Assembly (NCBI RefSeq): GCF_003952665.1
Contig: NZ_CP017946.1
Span: 3,472,001 to 3,536,000 of the forward strand
Source of the DNA: Bosea sp. Tri-49
GTDB taxonomy: Bacteria; Pseudomonadota; Alphaproteobacteria; Rhizobiales; Beijerinckiaceae
Direction of reading: 5' to 3'
Length of the DNA: 64,000 nt
In this document: piece by piece, positions 26,617 to 36,792 of the stretch
Position numbering within the stretch: position 1 is the stretch's first letter
How the letters are laid out: each line of letters starts with the position of its first letter
Made by a program: the position numbers and the translations under genes
Notes under the pieces: generated by a model
Databases searched by the model: none
Seen by the model: the letters and a program-made list of their open reading frames with translations, nothing else
Told to the model about the DNA's origin: nothing

Positions 26617-27512
26617 TGGCCCTCCATCCGCGGGTCGAGCGCATCGCGCAGGCCATCGCCGATGAAGTTGAAGCTGGTGACCGCGAGCGTGATCGCGGCG
26701 CCGGGGATGATCGCGAGCCAGGGCGCGCTGGTGAGATAGCTCTGGGCGCTTTCCAGCATGTTGCCCCAGCTCGGCGTCGGCGGCTGGATGCCGAAGCCGA
26801 GGAAGGAGATATAGCTCTCCGCCAGGATCGCGTGGGCGACGTTGAGCGTCGCCGCGACGACGATCGGCGCGATCGCGTTCGGCAGCAGCTCGCGGATCAT
26901 GATGCGCCGGTTGCTCGCGCCGAAGGAGACGGCGGCTTGCGCGAATTCGCGCGTCTTCAGCGAGCGGATCTGCGCCTCGACCACGCGGGCCACCTCCATC
27001 CAGGAGGTCATCGCGATCAGCAGGATGATCGACGGCACCGAGGGGGCGATCAGCGCCGAGATCGCCAGCAGCAGGAAGATCGAGGGGAAGCACAGCATCG
27101 CGTCGACGAAGCGCATCAGCGCAGCGCCCAGCGCGCCCTCGTAGAAGCCCGCGACCATGCCGACCACGATGCCGATCGCCATCGCGATCGCCATGGCCGA
27201 GAAGCCGACCGCCAGCGAGATCCGCCCGGCCATCAGGAGGCGCGCGAGGATGTCGCGCCCGAGCGGGTCGGTGCCGAGCACATGCGGGCCGGCGAGGGGC
27301 GGTGCGAAACGGTTGCGGATGTCGATGAAGGTGTCGGTATAAGGCAGGAGCCAGGGGCCGACGATGCAGGCGAGCGTCAGGAAGACGATCGTCGCCGCGC
27401 CGAAGACGGCGAGCCTGTGGCGCCGGAAGCGGCGCAGGCCCGGGCTGTTCCAGAAGCCGGGGGCCGGCGGCAGCGCCGGCTCGGCGGTGCTGGTGAAGGG
27501 CACGCCGCTCAT
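26613..27512 (-). CDS. Dipeptide/oligopeptide-type ABC transporter permease (DppC-like)
   Basis: This 299-residue membrane subunit has an N-terminal OppC-type segment (RRFRRHRLAVFGAATIVFLT, then LGTDPLGRDILARLLMAGR) and about five helices. The EAA-type loop with FAQAAVSFGASNRRIMIRELLPN follows. The start at 27512 overlaps the dppB-like stop as ATGA, with GAGGAG upstream. Family members move peptides, and also opines, nickel or other small compounds. ATPase genes are not in this operon. Confidence 0.95.
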   Translation of the reverse strand: MSGVPFTSTAEPALPPAPGFWNSPGLRRFRRHRLAVFGAATIVFLTLACIVGPWLLPYTDTFIDIRNRFAPPLAGPHVLGTDPLGRDILARLLMAGRISLAVGFSAMAIAMAIGIVVGMVAGFYEGALGAALMRFVDAMLCFPSIFLLLAISALIAPSVPSIILLIAMTSWMEVARVVEAQIRSLKTREFAQAAVSFGASNRRIMIRELLPNAIAPIVVAATLNVAHAILAESYISFLGFGIQPPTPSWGNMLESAQSYLTSAPWLAIIPGAAITLAVTSFNFIGDGLRDALDPRMEGQ

Positions 27513-28465
27513 CGCCCGCTCCTCGATATACGCGGGTCGGCGACGCCGTAGAGCAGGTCGGCGAGCAGGGACCCCATCAGGACGAGCACGGCGGTGAACA
27601 TCAGGATGCCCATGACGACGGGGTAGTCGCGATAGCTGATCGAATCGAGGAAGAGCCGGCCCATGCCGGGCCAGGTGAAGACCGTCTCGGTCACCAGTGC
27701 ACCCGACAGCAGCGTCGGCACATGCAGGCCGGTGATGGTGATCATCGGCAGTAGCGCATTGCGCAAGGCATGGCGCAGCAGGATTTGCCGCTCCGGCACG
27801 CCCTTGGCACGGGCGGTGCGGATGTAATCCTGATTGACCACCTCGAGCATGGAGGAGCGCATGTAGCGGCTCCAGACCGCTGTCGAGACCAGCGCCAAGA
27901 CGATGCAGGGCCCGATCAGGTGATGCACCTGGTTGAGGAACGAGCCGTCGCCCATGGTGTAGCGATTGCCCGAGGGCAGCCAGCCGAGCCCGACCGAGAA
28001 GACATAGATCACGACGAGACCGAACCAGAAGGTCGGAATCGAGAGCGCGATCATGGCGCCGACAGTGGCGAGCGAGTCGAACAGCGAATAGCGCCGGATC
28101 GCGCCGAGGATGCCGACCCAGGCGCCGATCACCATGGCGAGCAGCGTCGAGGTCAGCATCAGCTCCAGCGTCGCGCCGATATGAGAGGCGATGATGTGCA
28201 GCACCGGCTGCTGGTCGCGATAGGACACGCCCCAGTCGCCGCGCAGCATGCGCCAGAGCCATTCAATGTATTGCACCGGCAGCGGGCGGTTGAGGCCGAG
28301 CTGTTCGGCGATGCGGTCGAGATCGGCCTGGGTCATGTCGCCGCCGGCCGCGAACTGCGACATCGGCCCGCCCGGTGCCAGATGCAGGATGGCGAAACCG
28401 ATCACCGAGACGATCAGCAGCAGCAGCAGCGACTGCCCGAGGCGGCGCAGGAGGAAGGCGATCAT
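27509..28465 (-). CDS. Dipeptide/oligopeptide-type ABC transporter permease (DppB-like)
   Basis: This 318-residue inner-membrane subunit has the family N-terminus MIAFLLRRLGQSLLLLLIVS, a periplasmic stretch with PGGPMSQFAAGGD and LGLNRPLPVQYIEWL, six hydrophobic helices and the EAA-type loop DYIRTARAKGVPERQILLRH. It forms the translocation path with the overlapping DppC-like subunit. It follows the binding-protein gene by 60 bp. Length and motifs are normal. Confidence 0.96.
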   Translation of the reverse strand: MIAFLLRRLGQSLLLLLIVSVIGFAILHLAPGGPMSQFAAGGDMTQADLDRIAEQLGLNRPLPVQYIEWLWRMLRGDWGVSYRDQQPVLHIIASHIGATLELMLTSTLLAMVIGAWVGILGAIRRYSLFDSLATVGAMIALSIPTFWFGLVVIYVFSVGLGWLPSGNRYTMGDGSFLNQVHHLIGPCIVLALVSTAVWSRYMRSSMLEVVNQDYIRTARAKGVPERQILLRHALRNALLPMITITGLHVPTLLSGALVTETVFTWPGMGRLFLDSISYRDYPVVMGILMFTAVLVLMGSLLADLLYGVADPRISRSGR

Positions 28466-28525
28466 GGCGCGCTACCTCCCGCCAGCGCCGGCTTCATGCC
28501 GGCGCGGTTCAGATCACGCACCACG

Positions 28526-30208
28526 TCACTTGGCCCAGTACCACTGGCCCATGTTCCAGGTGTTCTGCCTGGCGTTGATGTTGGGCTGGTAGCCGATCAG
28601 CCCCTCCTTGTAGCCCTCGACCGGCGCATACTGGTAGATCGGCAGGATCGGCAGTTCCTCGCGCACCAGCACCTGCAGTTTCTGGTAGATTTCCTTGCGC
28701 TTCGCCGTGTCGAAGGTCTCCTGGCCCTGCTTCATTAGCGCATCGGCCTCGGCGTTCTGCCACTGCATCTGGTTGGCGCCGTTGCCGCTCTTGGCCGGGA
28801 TCGCGTCCGAGCCGAAGCGATGCGCCGGATCCGGGTCGATCACCGTGCGGAAGGCAGTACCGACCAGCAGGGACTGGAACTTGGAGCGGGTGTAGAACTC
28901 GCCCCAGATCACCGCGGCGGGCATGTTGTTGATCGCCATCTTGATGCCGATCTGCTGCCAGTCCTGCTGCATCAATTGCTGGCACTGCTCGCGTAGCGCC
29001 GCGCCCGTCGTGGTCGAGACCGCGAACTCCAGCGGCACGCCGTTCTTCATGCGCACGCCCGAGCCGGAGCGCTTCCAGCCGGCATCGTCGAGGATCTTGC
29101 CGGCGAGCGCGGGATCGTAGACCTGCTTCGGCAGGTTCGGGTCATAGGCCCAAGATTCTTGCGGCATGAAGGATTCGGTCGGGATGTGCAGGCCGTAGAA
29201 GACGATGTCGATGATCGCCTGCTTGTTGATCGAGGCATAGAGCGCCTTGCGCACCGCCTTGTCCGACAGGGCAGGGTGCTCGAGATTCGGCATCAGCACC
29301 TCGAGCGAGGCGCTCGGGATCTTCACCACCTTGCGGCCGGGCAGCTTGACCGCCTCGGCATAGAAATTGGCCGGGATGCCGGTGCCGATGATCAGGTCGA
29401 CCTGGCCGGTGCGGAACTGGGCGTAGAGCGCGGTCTGGTCCGGCACGTATTTCAGCACCGCCTTTTCCAGATAAGGCCCCTTGCCGTGGTATTTCTCGTT
29501 GGCGACGAGCTGGATGTTGTCGCCCGGTGTGCGCGTGCCCCATTTGAACGGGCCGGTGCCGACCGGCGCACCGTTGAACGGGGCCGTGTTCGGATCGGCC
29601 GCCTTCTCCAGCAGATGCTTGGGCACGATGAAGGTGTTGGAAAGCAGCGCGAGATAGGGCGCATAGGCCTTCTCCATGCGCCAGGAGATCTCGAGCGGGC
29701 CAGTGACCTTGATGTCCTTGACCAGCGAATGGCCGACGCGGGTGCGCGCCTTGAAGCCCGGCGCATTGATCAGCTCGAGCGTGTACTTGACGTCCTCGGC
29801 GGTGAACGGCGTCCCGTCATGCCAGGTGATGCCCTCGCGCAGCTTGACCTTCCAGGCGAGGCCGCCTTCCGAGATGCCGCCATTGGCCTCGCTCGGCACC
29901 TCGGCCGCGAGGTCGGGGACCAGCGAGCCGTCGGGCTGGGCCAGCCACATCGTGTTGAAGATCTGCATCCAGACGGTCTCGTCGACCTCGATGCCGGGCA
30001 TCAGCGGGTTGAAGGCGGTCGGCTCCTGCGACAGGCCGACCACAACCTGGCCACTCGGCTTCGCGGGCGGGGGCGGAGGCGCCTTGCCCTGGGCGCGAGA
30101 GCCGAGACCGGACGCGGCGAGGATGCCGCCGGCGCCCAGCGCCAGGACCTCGCGGCGATGCAGGGCAGGCAAAGCGAGGCCGGACGCCTTCGTGGACGGC
30201 TTGTTCAT
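28526..30208 (-). CDS. ABC transporter substrate-binding protein, family 5 (peptide type)
   Basis: The 560-residue precursor starts at an ATG (30208) with GAGGGG eight bases upstream. HRREVLALGAGGILAASGLG is a Tat-like export signal, followed by a proline-rich linker (about 40-50). The mature domain has SBP_bac_5 motifs: VVVGLSQEPTAFNPL, WKVKLREGITWHDGTPFTAEDVKY, and PFNGAPVGTGPFKWG. It would bind a peptide-like ligand in the periplasm for the DppBC-like channel. It is divergent from the first DAO-type gene across 279 bp. Confidence 0.95.
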   Translation of the reverse strand: MNKPSTKASGLALPALHRREVLALGAGGILAASGLGSRAQGKAPPPPPAKPSGQVVVGLSQEPTAFNPLMPGIEVDETVWMQIFNTMWLAQPDGSLVPDLAAEVPSEANGGISEGGLAWKVKLREGITWHDGTPFTAEDVKYTLELINAPGFKARTRVGHSLVKDIKVTGPLEISWRMEKAYAPYLALLSNTFIVPKHLLEKAADPNTAPFNGAPVGTGPFKWGTRTPGDNIQLVANEKYHGKGPYLEKAVLKYVPDQTALYAQFRTGQVDLIIGTGIPANFYAEAVKLPGRKVVKIPSASLEVLMPNLEHPALSDKAVRKALYASINKQAIIDIVFYGLHIPTESFMPQESWAYDPNLPKQVYDPALAGKILDDAGWKRSGSGVRMKNGVPLEFAVSTTTGAALREQCQQLMQQDWQQIGIKMAINNMPAAVIWGEFYTRSKFQSLLVGTAFRTVIDPDPAHRFGSDAIPAKSGNGANQMQWQNAEADALMKQGQETFDTAKRKEIYQKLQVLVREELPILPIYQYAPVEGYKEGLIGYQPNINARQNTWNMGQWYWAK

Positions 30209-30487
30209 CGTTGATCCCCTCGTTGTCGACGGCCTTACGAGACCGTGGCACGGCCGCCGCCTTTTGCTTGGCGGCTGGCCGTATCGGCCGTCGAATTGAC
30301 GGCCCGGCCCCATCATAGGCAGGCCCCGACCGGCGATGGTCACCGTCCTGTGCGGGGACAACCAAAAGAATCTGCCGAATCCTGCCCTTCCTTTGGCATA
30401 GGGTTCCAGGCGGATCGGGCTTGAATACCGGCCTCCCGCCCGGTCGGCGCTGCCAGCACGACCTTTCCCGCCAAGGACAACGCCGCC

Positions 30488-31816
30488 ATGTCGCCACCGG
30501 TCAACCGCGTCCACAGCGACGAAGCCTTGCCCGCAGCAGCCGACGTCGTGGTCATCGGCGGCGGCATCGCCGGCGTCACCGCCGCCTATCATCTGGCGAA
30601 GAAGGGGCATTCGGTCGCGCTGGTCGAGAAGGGCTATCTCGCCGGCGAGCAGTCGAGCCGTAACTGGGGCTGGTGTCGCCAGCAGAACCGCGACCTGCGC
30701 GAGCTGCCGCTGGCGATGCGGGCGGTCGAGATGTGGAACGGGCTTTCGGAAGAGGTCGGTGCCGATGTCGGCTTCCGCCGCAGTGGTCTGACCTATCTGA
30801 CGACGCGCCAGTCCGATCTGGATGCCTGGGAAGGCTGGGGCGAGAAGGCCCGGCAATACCAGATGCAGACGCGCATGCTGAGCGCCGAGGAAGCCAAGGC
30901 CATGGCGCCACATGCCAAGGGCGAGTGGGTCGGCGGCGTGCATTCACCCACCGACGGCCGGGCCGAGCCTGCCATGGCCGTTCCCGCGATCGCCGAGGCG
31001 GCCCGGCGTCTCGGTGTCACCATCCATCAGGATTGCGCGGCGCGTGGTCTCGAAACCGCCGCTGGGCGCGTCTCAGGCGTCGTCACCGAGAAGGGCACGA
31101 TCCGCACCTCGACGGTGCTGCTCTCCGGTGGTGTCTGGACGGCGATGTTCGCCCGCCACCACGGCATCCGCATGCCGCTCGCGGGCATCAAGTCGACCTC
31201 GTTCTTCACCGGGCCGGCCCCTGAGATCACCATGGGCGGCATCTCGACCCCCGATCTCACTATTCGCCGCCGGGTCGATGGCGGCTTCACCGTCGGCATC
31301 AGCGGGCGCGGCCTGCTCGAGCTCTCGCCGCACGGCATGCTCAACGCCCAGCCGTTCTGGCGCACCTTCAAGAAGCGCCACAAGCTGCTGACGATCCGGG
31401 CCGGCAAGTCCTTCTTCTTCGGGCCGGAAGCGCTGATGCGCTGGAGCAACGATACGATCTCGCCGTTCGAGAAAATGCGGACCTATGACCCGCCGCCACA
31501 GGAGGAGCTGATCACCTTCGCCAAGAAGCGGCTCGGCGAGATCTTTCCGCAGCTCGCCACTGTCGAGATCAAGCACAAATATGGTGGTTTGATCGATTTC
31601 ACGCCCGACTGGGTGCCAGTCATCTCCGCTGTCGACAAGCTGCCGGGCCTACATGTCTCTGCCGGCTTCAGCGGCCATGGCTTCGGCATCGGCCCGGCGG
31701 CGGGGCGGCTCGCAGCCGATATCGTCGCCGGCGATGCCCCGATCGTCGACCCTACCCCCTATCGCTACAGCCGCCTCGTCGACGGGACCGACCTCGGCGA
31801 GCCCGGTCTGATGTGA
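30488..31816 (+). CDS. FAD-dependent amino-acid oxidase-like protein (DAO family), copy 1
   Basis: The 442-residue protein carries the N-terminal FAD-binding motif VVVIGGGIAGVTAAYHLAKK (about 20-39), the family segment SSRNWGWCRQQNRDLRELPL, and a C-terminal FAD loop VSAGFSGHGFGIGPAAGRLA. DAO-family flavoproteins oxidise C-N bonds of amino acids, sarcosine, glycine or amines to imines, in the cytoplasm here (no signal). It is paralogous to the gene that follows 137 bp downstream. It is divergent from the peptide-type transporter and probably oxidises what that system imports. Confidence 0.93.
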   Translation: MSPPVNRVHSDEALPAAADVVVIGGGIAGVTAAYHLAKKGHSVALVEKGYLAGEQSSRNWGWCRQQNRDLRELPLAMRAVEMWNGLSEEVGADVGFRRSGLTYLTTRQSDLDAWEGWGEKARQYQMQTRMLSAEEAKAMAPHAKGEWVGGVHSPTDGRAEPAMAVPAIAEAARRLGVTIHQDCAARGLETAAGRVSGVVTEKGTIRTSTVLLSGGVWTAMFARHHGIRMPLAGIKSTSFFTGPAPEITMGGISTPDLTIRRRVDGGFTVGISGRGLLELSPHGMLNAQPFWRTFKKRHKLLTIRAGKSFFFGPEALMRWSNDTISPFEKMRTYDPPPQEELITFAKKRLGEIFPQLATVEIKHKYGGLIDFTPDWVPVISAVDKLPGLHVSAGFSGHGFGIGPAAGRLAADIVAGDAPIVDPTPYRYSRLVDGTDLGEPGLM

Positions 31817-31830
31817 CGCAAGCCCCTGCC

Positions 31831-31881
31831 CTAGAACCCGTTCCGATCAGATTGATCCAATCCGATCGGATCCGGCTCTAG
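31831..31881. repeat. Palindromic intergenic repeat between the two DAO paralogs
   Basis: Outer arms CTAGAACC (31831-31838) and GGCTCTAG (31874-31881) enclose an inner near-perfect palindrome: TCCGATC at 31842-31848 and GATCGGA at 31864-31870, with GATTG/CAATC inside around ATC. It could form a long hairpin in RNA. Elements of this look are dispersed in Hyphomicrobiales genomes (from memory). It may end or weaken transcription between the paralogs. Confidence 0.7.
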
Positions 31882-31953
31882 CCACATAGTCCCGCCGCAC
31901 AGGGACATCCCGGGCCGTGCCGCTTCGTGGCATGGCCGCCTCCGGAGCCATCC

Positions 31954-33276
31954 ATGCCACTGACCATCGAACGCATCGCCAGCAGCGAGGCGCTGCCCGC
32001 CGCCGCGGATGTCGTCGTCATCGGCGGCGGCATCGTCGGCGCGGCGGCGGCCTATTATCTGGCACGGCGCGGCCGCTCGGTGGCTCTGGTCGAGAAGGGC
32101 GTCGTCGGCGGCGAGCAGTCGAGCCGCAACTGGGGCTGGTGCCGCAAGCAGAACCGCGACGCCCGCGAATTGCCGCTCGCGATCCGCGCCATGGAGCTCT
32201 GGGAGAGACTGAGCGAGGAGCTCGGCTGCGACAGCGGTTTTCGCCGCTGCGGCCTGGTTTACGCCAGCAGCGATGCCGCACAATTGGCGCAATGGGAGCG
32301 CTGGCGCGAGACCGCCAGGGCCTTCGGCGTCGAGACCAGGATGCTGACCGGAACAGAGACCGCAGCGATGACTGCCGCCAGTGGTCGGAGCTGGCTCGGC
32401 GGGCTGCATTCCGTCACCGACGGCAAGGCCGAGCCGGCGCTCGCAGCGCCGCTGATGGCCGACGGCGCCCGCCGCGCCGGCGCCAGCGTCCATCAGGGCT
32501 GCGCGGCACGCGGGCTCGACATCACCAACGGCGCCGTCACCGGCGTCGTCACCGAGAAGGGTACGATCCGCACCAATGCGGTGGTGCTCGCAGGCGGCGC
32601 CTGGGCCTCGGCCTTCTGCCGCCGCCACGGCATCGCCTTCCCGCAGGCAAGCATCCGCGCGACCAGCCTGCGCACTGAAGCAGCGCCGGAGTTCCTCGAC
32701 GCCTTCTACACCCCCGAGATCGCGCTGACTCGCCGCCTCGACGGAAGCTACACAATCGCGATCAGCGGCAAGGGCACGCTCGAGATCACGCCGCAGGGCC
32801 TGCGCTACGCGCGCGACTTCCTGCCGATGTTCATCAAGCGGCTGAAGGCGGTCGAACTCGGCATCGGCTCCTCCTTCTTCAAGGGGCCGGAAGCGTTCGG
32901 CAGCTGGAAGCTCGACGAGGTCACGCCGTTCGAGACGATCCGCGTGCTCGATCCGGCGCCGAGCCGGCGTGCGCTTGCGACCCTGCTCGAGCGCGCCCAT
33001 GCCATGTTCCCGGCCTTGAAGACCGTCGCCGTGCGCGAAAGCTGGGGCGCCTATATCGATTCCACACCCGATGCGGTCCCGGTCATCTCGCCGGTCGCCG
33101 GCCTCTCCGGCTTCGTGCTGGCAGCCGGCTTCAGCGGCCACGGCTTCGGCCTCGGCCCCGCCGCCGGCCATCTCGCCGCCGATCTCGCCACCGGCGACAC
33201 GCCGATCGTCGATCCGCGCCCGTTCAGGCATGCCCGCCTCGTCGACGGCTCCCGCGGCGCGATCGGCGAGTTCTGA
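31954..33276 (+). CDS. FAD-dependent amino-acid oxidase-like protein (DAO family), copy 2
   Basis: This 440-residue paralog of the upstream gene has the same start (ALPAAADVVVIGGGIVGAAA), the same SSRNWGWCRKQNRDARELPL segment and the same C-terminal AAGFSGHGFGLGPAAGHLA. Differences are spread over the substrate domain (about 90-340), so substrate range may have diverged. The ATG at 31954 has GGAG eight bases upstream and matches the copy-1 start. The gene ends 3 bp from the convergent ArgE-like gene. Confidence 0.93.
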   Translation: MPLTIERIASSEALPAAADVVVIGGGIVGAAAAYYLARRGRSVALVEKGVVGGEQSSRNWGWCRKQNRDARELPLAIRAMELWERLSEELGCDSGFRRCGLVYASSDAAQLAQWERWRETARAFGVETRMLTGTETAAMTAASGRSWLGGLHSVTDGKAEPALAAPLMADGARRAGASVHQGCAARGLDITNGAVTGVVTEKGTIRTNAVVLAGGAWASAFCRRHGIAFPQASIRATSLRTEAAPEFLDAFYTPEIALTRRLDGSYTIAISGKGTLEITPQGLRYARDFLPMFIKRLKAVELGIGSSFFKGPEAFGSWKLDEVTPFETIRVLDPAPSRRALATLLERAHAMFPALKTVAVRESWGAYIDSTPDAVPVISPVAGLSGFVLAAGFSGHGFGLGPAAGHLAADLATGDTPIVDPRPFRHARLVDGSRGAIGEF

Positions 33277-33279
33277 GGT

Positions 33280-34422
33280 TCAGCTGAGCCGGTCGGCGAC
33301 ACCAGCGATCATCGCCATCGCTCCAGTGAGCTCGGCATCGGTGATGTACTCTTCCGGCTTGTGGGCGCGGTCGACATCGCCTGGCCCGCAGACGATCGCG
33401 GCGATGCCGGCGCGCTGGAACCGGCCGGCCTCAGTGCCGTAGCTCACGGCAGCCTGGCGCGCCTGGCCCGAAGCCGCCTCGGTGAAGGCGACCAGTGGAT
33501 CGGCCTCGTCGAGTGCGAGCGGCGGGTAGTCGCTCATGGTCTCGAAGCTGAACGCGACCTTGTGCCCGGTCGCGGCAGCCTCGCGCGCGATCCGCTCGGC
33601 GACACCGGGCAGGAAGCCGAGCAGATCGGCAGGCTCCTGGCCGGCGATGGCGCGGGCCTCGACCTCGAACACGCATTGCGCCGGCACGATGTTGATCCCG
33701 GTGCCGCCCCTGATCACGCCGACCTGGATCGTCGAATAAGGCGGTGCAAAAGCTTCGGCGAAAGGCCCTTGCACGGCATGGCGCAGCGCCTCCTCATGGA
33801 TCGCGGCGATCAAGCTGGCGGCGTAGTGAATCGCGTTGTCGCCAAGATCGGTGCGCGATGAATGCCCTGCCTTGCCATCGACCGTAACGCGCTGGGCGAT
33901 CTTGCCCTTATGGGCCAAAACCGGCCGCAAGCCACTCGGCTCACCGACGATGCAGCCGAGCACGGGCGGACATAGCTCCGGCAGTCGCGCGATCAGATGG
34001 CGCACGCCGACGCAGCCGACCTCCTCGTCATAGGACAGCGCGATGTGCACCGGCCGCGCCAGCTTCTTGCCGACGAGGGCGGGAACGCTCGCCAGCATGC
34101 AGGCGACGAAGCCCTTCATGTCGACTGCGCCGCGCCCGATCAGGCGTTCGCCGTCGCGGCGCAGCTTGAAGGGATCGCCGACCCAGCCTTCCGGCGCCGC
34201 CGGAACCACATCGAGATGGGCCGAGAGTATGACGCCGCCTTCGACTCTCGGCCCAATCGTCGCGAACAGGTTGGCGCGGTCGCCCTCCGGCCCCGGCATG
34301 ATCACGCTGTCGACGCCGTGGCCGGCAAGATAGGCGCGGACATGCTCGATAATCGCCCCGTTCGGGGTGCGACAGACGGAGGGAAAGCCGACGAGATCGG
34401 CGAGAACGGTTTCGACGGTCAT
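33280..34422 (-). CDS. argE: Acetylornithine deacetylase (ArgE)-like M20 metallohydrolase
   Basis: The 380-residue protein has the M20 dinuclear zinc site: SAHLDVV (His69, Asp71), GRGAVDMKG (Asp101), SYDEEVG (Glu133 as base, Glu134 as ligand), GEPSGL (Glu161) and a C-terminal GDVDRAHKPEEYI with the last His. The lid domain (about 180-290) is complete. ArgE removes the acetyl group of N-acetylornithine; close relatives cleave other N-acyl amino acids. Its place among oxidases and transporters, away from arg genes, suggests a catabolic N-acyl amino-acid substrate. Start at 34422 is chosen from family length; the ribosome site is weak. Confidence 0.9.
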   Translation of the reverse strand: MTVETVLADLVGFPSVCRTPNGAIIEHVRAYLAGHGVDSVIMPGPEGDRANLFATIGPRVEGGVILSAHLDVVPAAPEGWVGDPFKLRRDGERLIGRGAVDMKGFVACMLASVPALVGKKLARPVHIALSYDEEVGCVGVRHLIARLPELCPPVLGCIVGEPSGLRPVLAHKGKIAQRVTVDGKAGHSSRTDLGDNAIHYAASLIAAIHEEALRHAVQGPFAEAFAPPYSTIQVGVIRGGTGINIVPAQCVFEVEARAIAGQEPADLLGFLPGVAERIAREAAATGHKVAFSFETMSDYPPLALDEADPLVAFTEAASGQARQAAVSYGTEAGRFQRAGIAAIVCGPGDVDRAHKPEEYITDAELTGAMAMIAGVADRLS

Positions 34423-34633
34423 GGGATTCGCTTGAGGTTGGTTCAGCCGAAACTCGGCGAGGCGGCCTAGCATGTCCATCCTGCCCCGACTGCCGCAGCA
34501 ATCCATGCCGAAGCATACCCGCTCATCGGCAGAATATTCGGTCGCGTCGATCGGATTCCGCCTCCCTCGCCGCGCTCGCACTCTAGCCTCTTCCCAACGG
34601 CAGACAGCCGTCGCAACGAGCAAGAGCGAGACG

Positions 34634-35302
34634 ATGAGCAGCTTCCGGCCGAAATTCATCACCTTCGACTGCTACGGCACGCTGATCTATTTTGAGATGG
34701 CTCCGGCCGCCCGGCGCGCCTATGCCGGCCGTCTTTCGCCCGAGCAGATGGACGCATTCTGCGACGCCTTCTCGAGCTATCGTCTCGACGAGGTCCTCGG
34801 CCCGTGGAAGCCCTATCAGGATGTCGTCAGCAATGCGGTGGAGCGGACCTGCAAGCTGCTCGGCGTCGCCTATGATCCGGCCGATGCCCAGGCCATCGTC
34901 GACGAGATCCCGAGCTGGGGCCCGCATCCCGACGTAACGGCCGGTCTCGCCAAGGTCGCGAAGGAAATCCCGCTCGTCGTCCTCTCGAACTCGATGACCG
35001 CCCTGATCCCGCATTCGGTCGCCAAGCTCGGCGCGCCCTTCCACGCCGCCTATACCGCGCAGGATGCCCAGGCCTACAAGCCTCGCATGCGCGCCTTCGA
35101 GTACATGTTCGACATGCTCGGCTGCGGCCCGCAGGACGTGATGCACTGCTCGTCGAGCTTCCGCTACGACCAGATGACCGCCTACGACATGAAGATCGCT
35201 CGCCGCGTCTTCGTCAATCGCGGCCACGAGCCGGCGAACCCCTATTACAGCACGCACGAGATCAAGGACATTGGCGGCCTGCCGGCCCTGGTCGGGCTCT
35301 GA
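34634..35302 (+). CDS. HAD superfamily, haloacid dehalogenase type II-like protein, copy 1
   Basis: The 222-residue HAD protein has motif I FITFDCYGTL with nucleophile Asp12 and Tyr14 as in L-2-haloacid dehalogenases. Motif II is VVLSNSM, the motif III lysine lies in QAYKPRM, and a motif IV region is HCSSSFRYDQMTA, with Asp. Helical cap residues lie at about 18-95. The family includes dehalogenases, but many members beside amino-acid catabolism genes have unknown small phosphate or acyl substrates. It is 2 bp from the aldehyde dehydrogenase gene and divergent from argE across 211 bp. Confidence 0.9.
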   Translation: MSSFRPKFITFDCYGTLIYFEMAPAARRAYAGRLSPEQMDAFCDAFSSYRLDEVLGPWKPYQDVVSNAVERTCKLLGVAYDPADAQAIVDEIPSWGPHPDVTAGLAKVAKEIPLVVLSNSMTALIPHSVAKLGAPFHAAYTAQDAQAYKPRMRAFEYMFDMLGCGPQDVMHCSSSFRYDQMTAYDMKIARRVFVNRGHEPANPYYSTHEIKDIGGLPALVGL

Positions 35303-35304
35303 TC

Positions 35305-36774
<1,470 letters not shown>

Positions 36775-36792
36775 ATGCACCGCGCAGCACCG

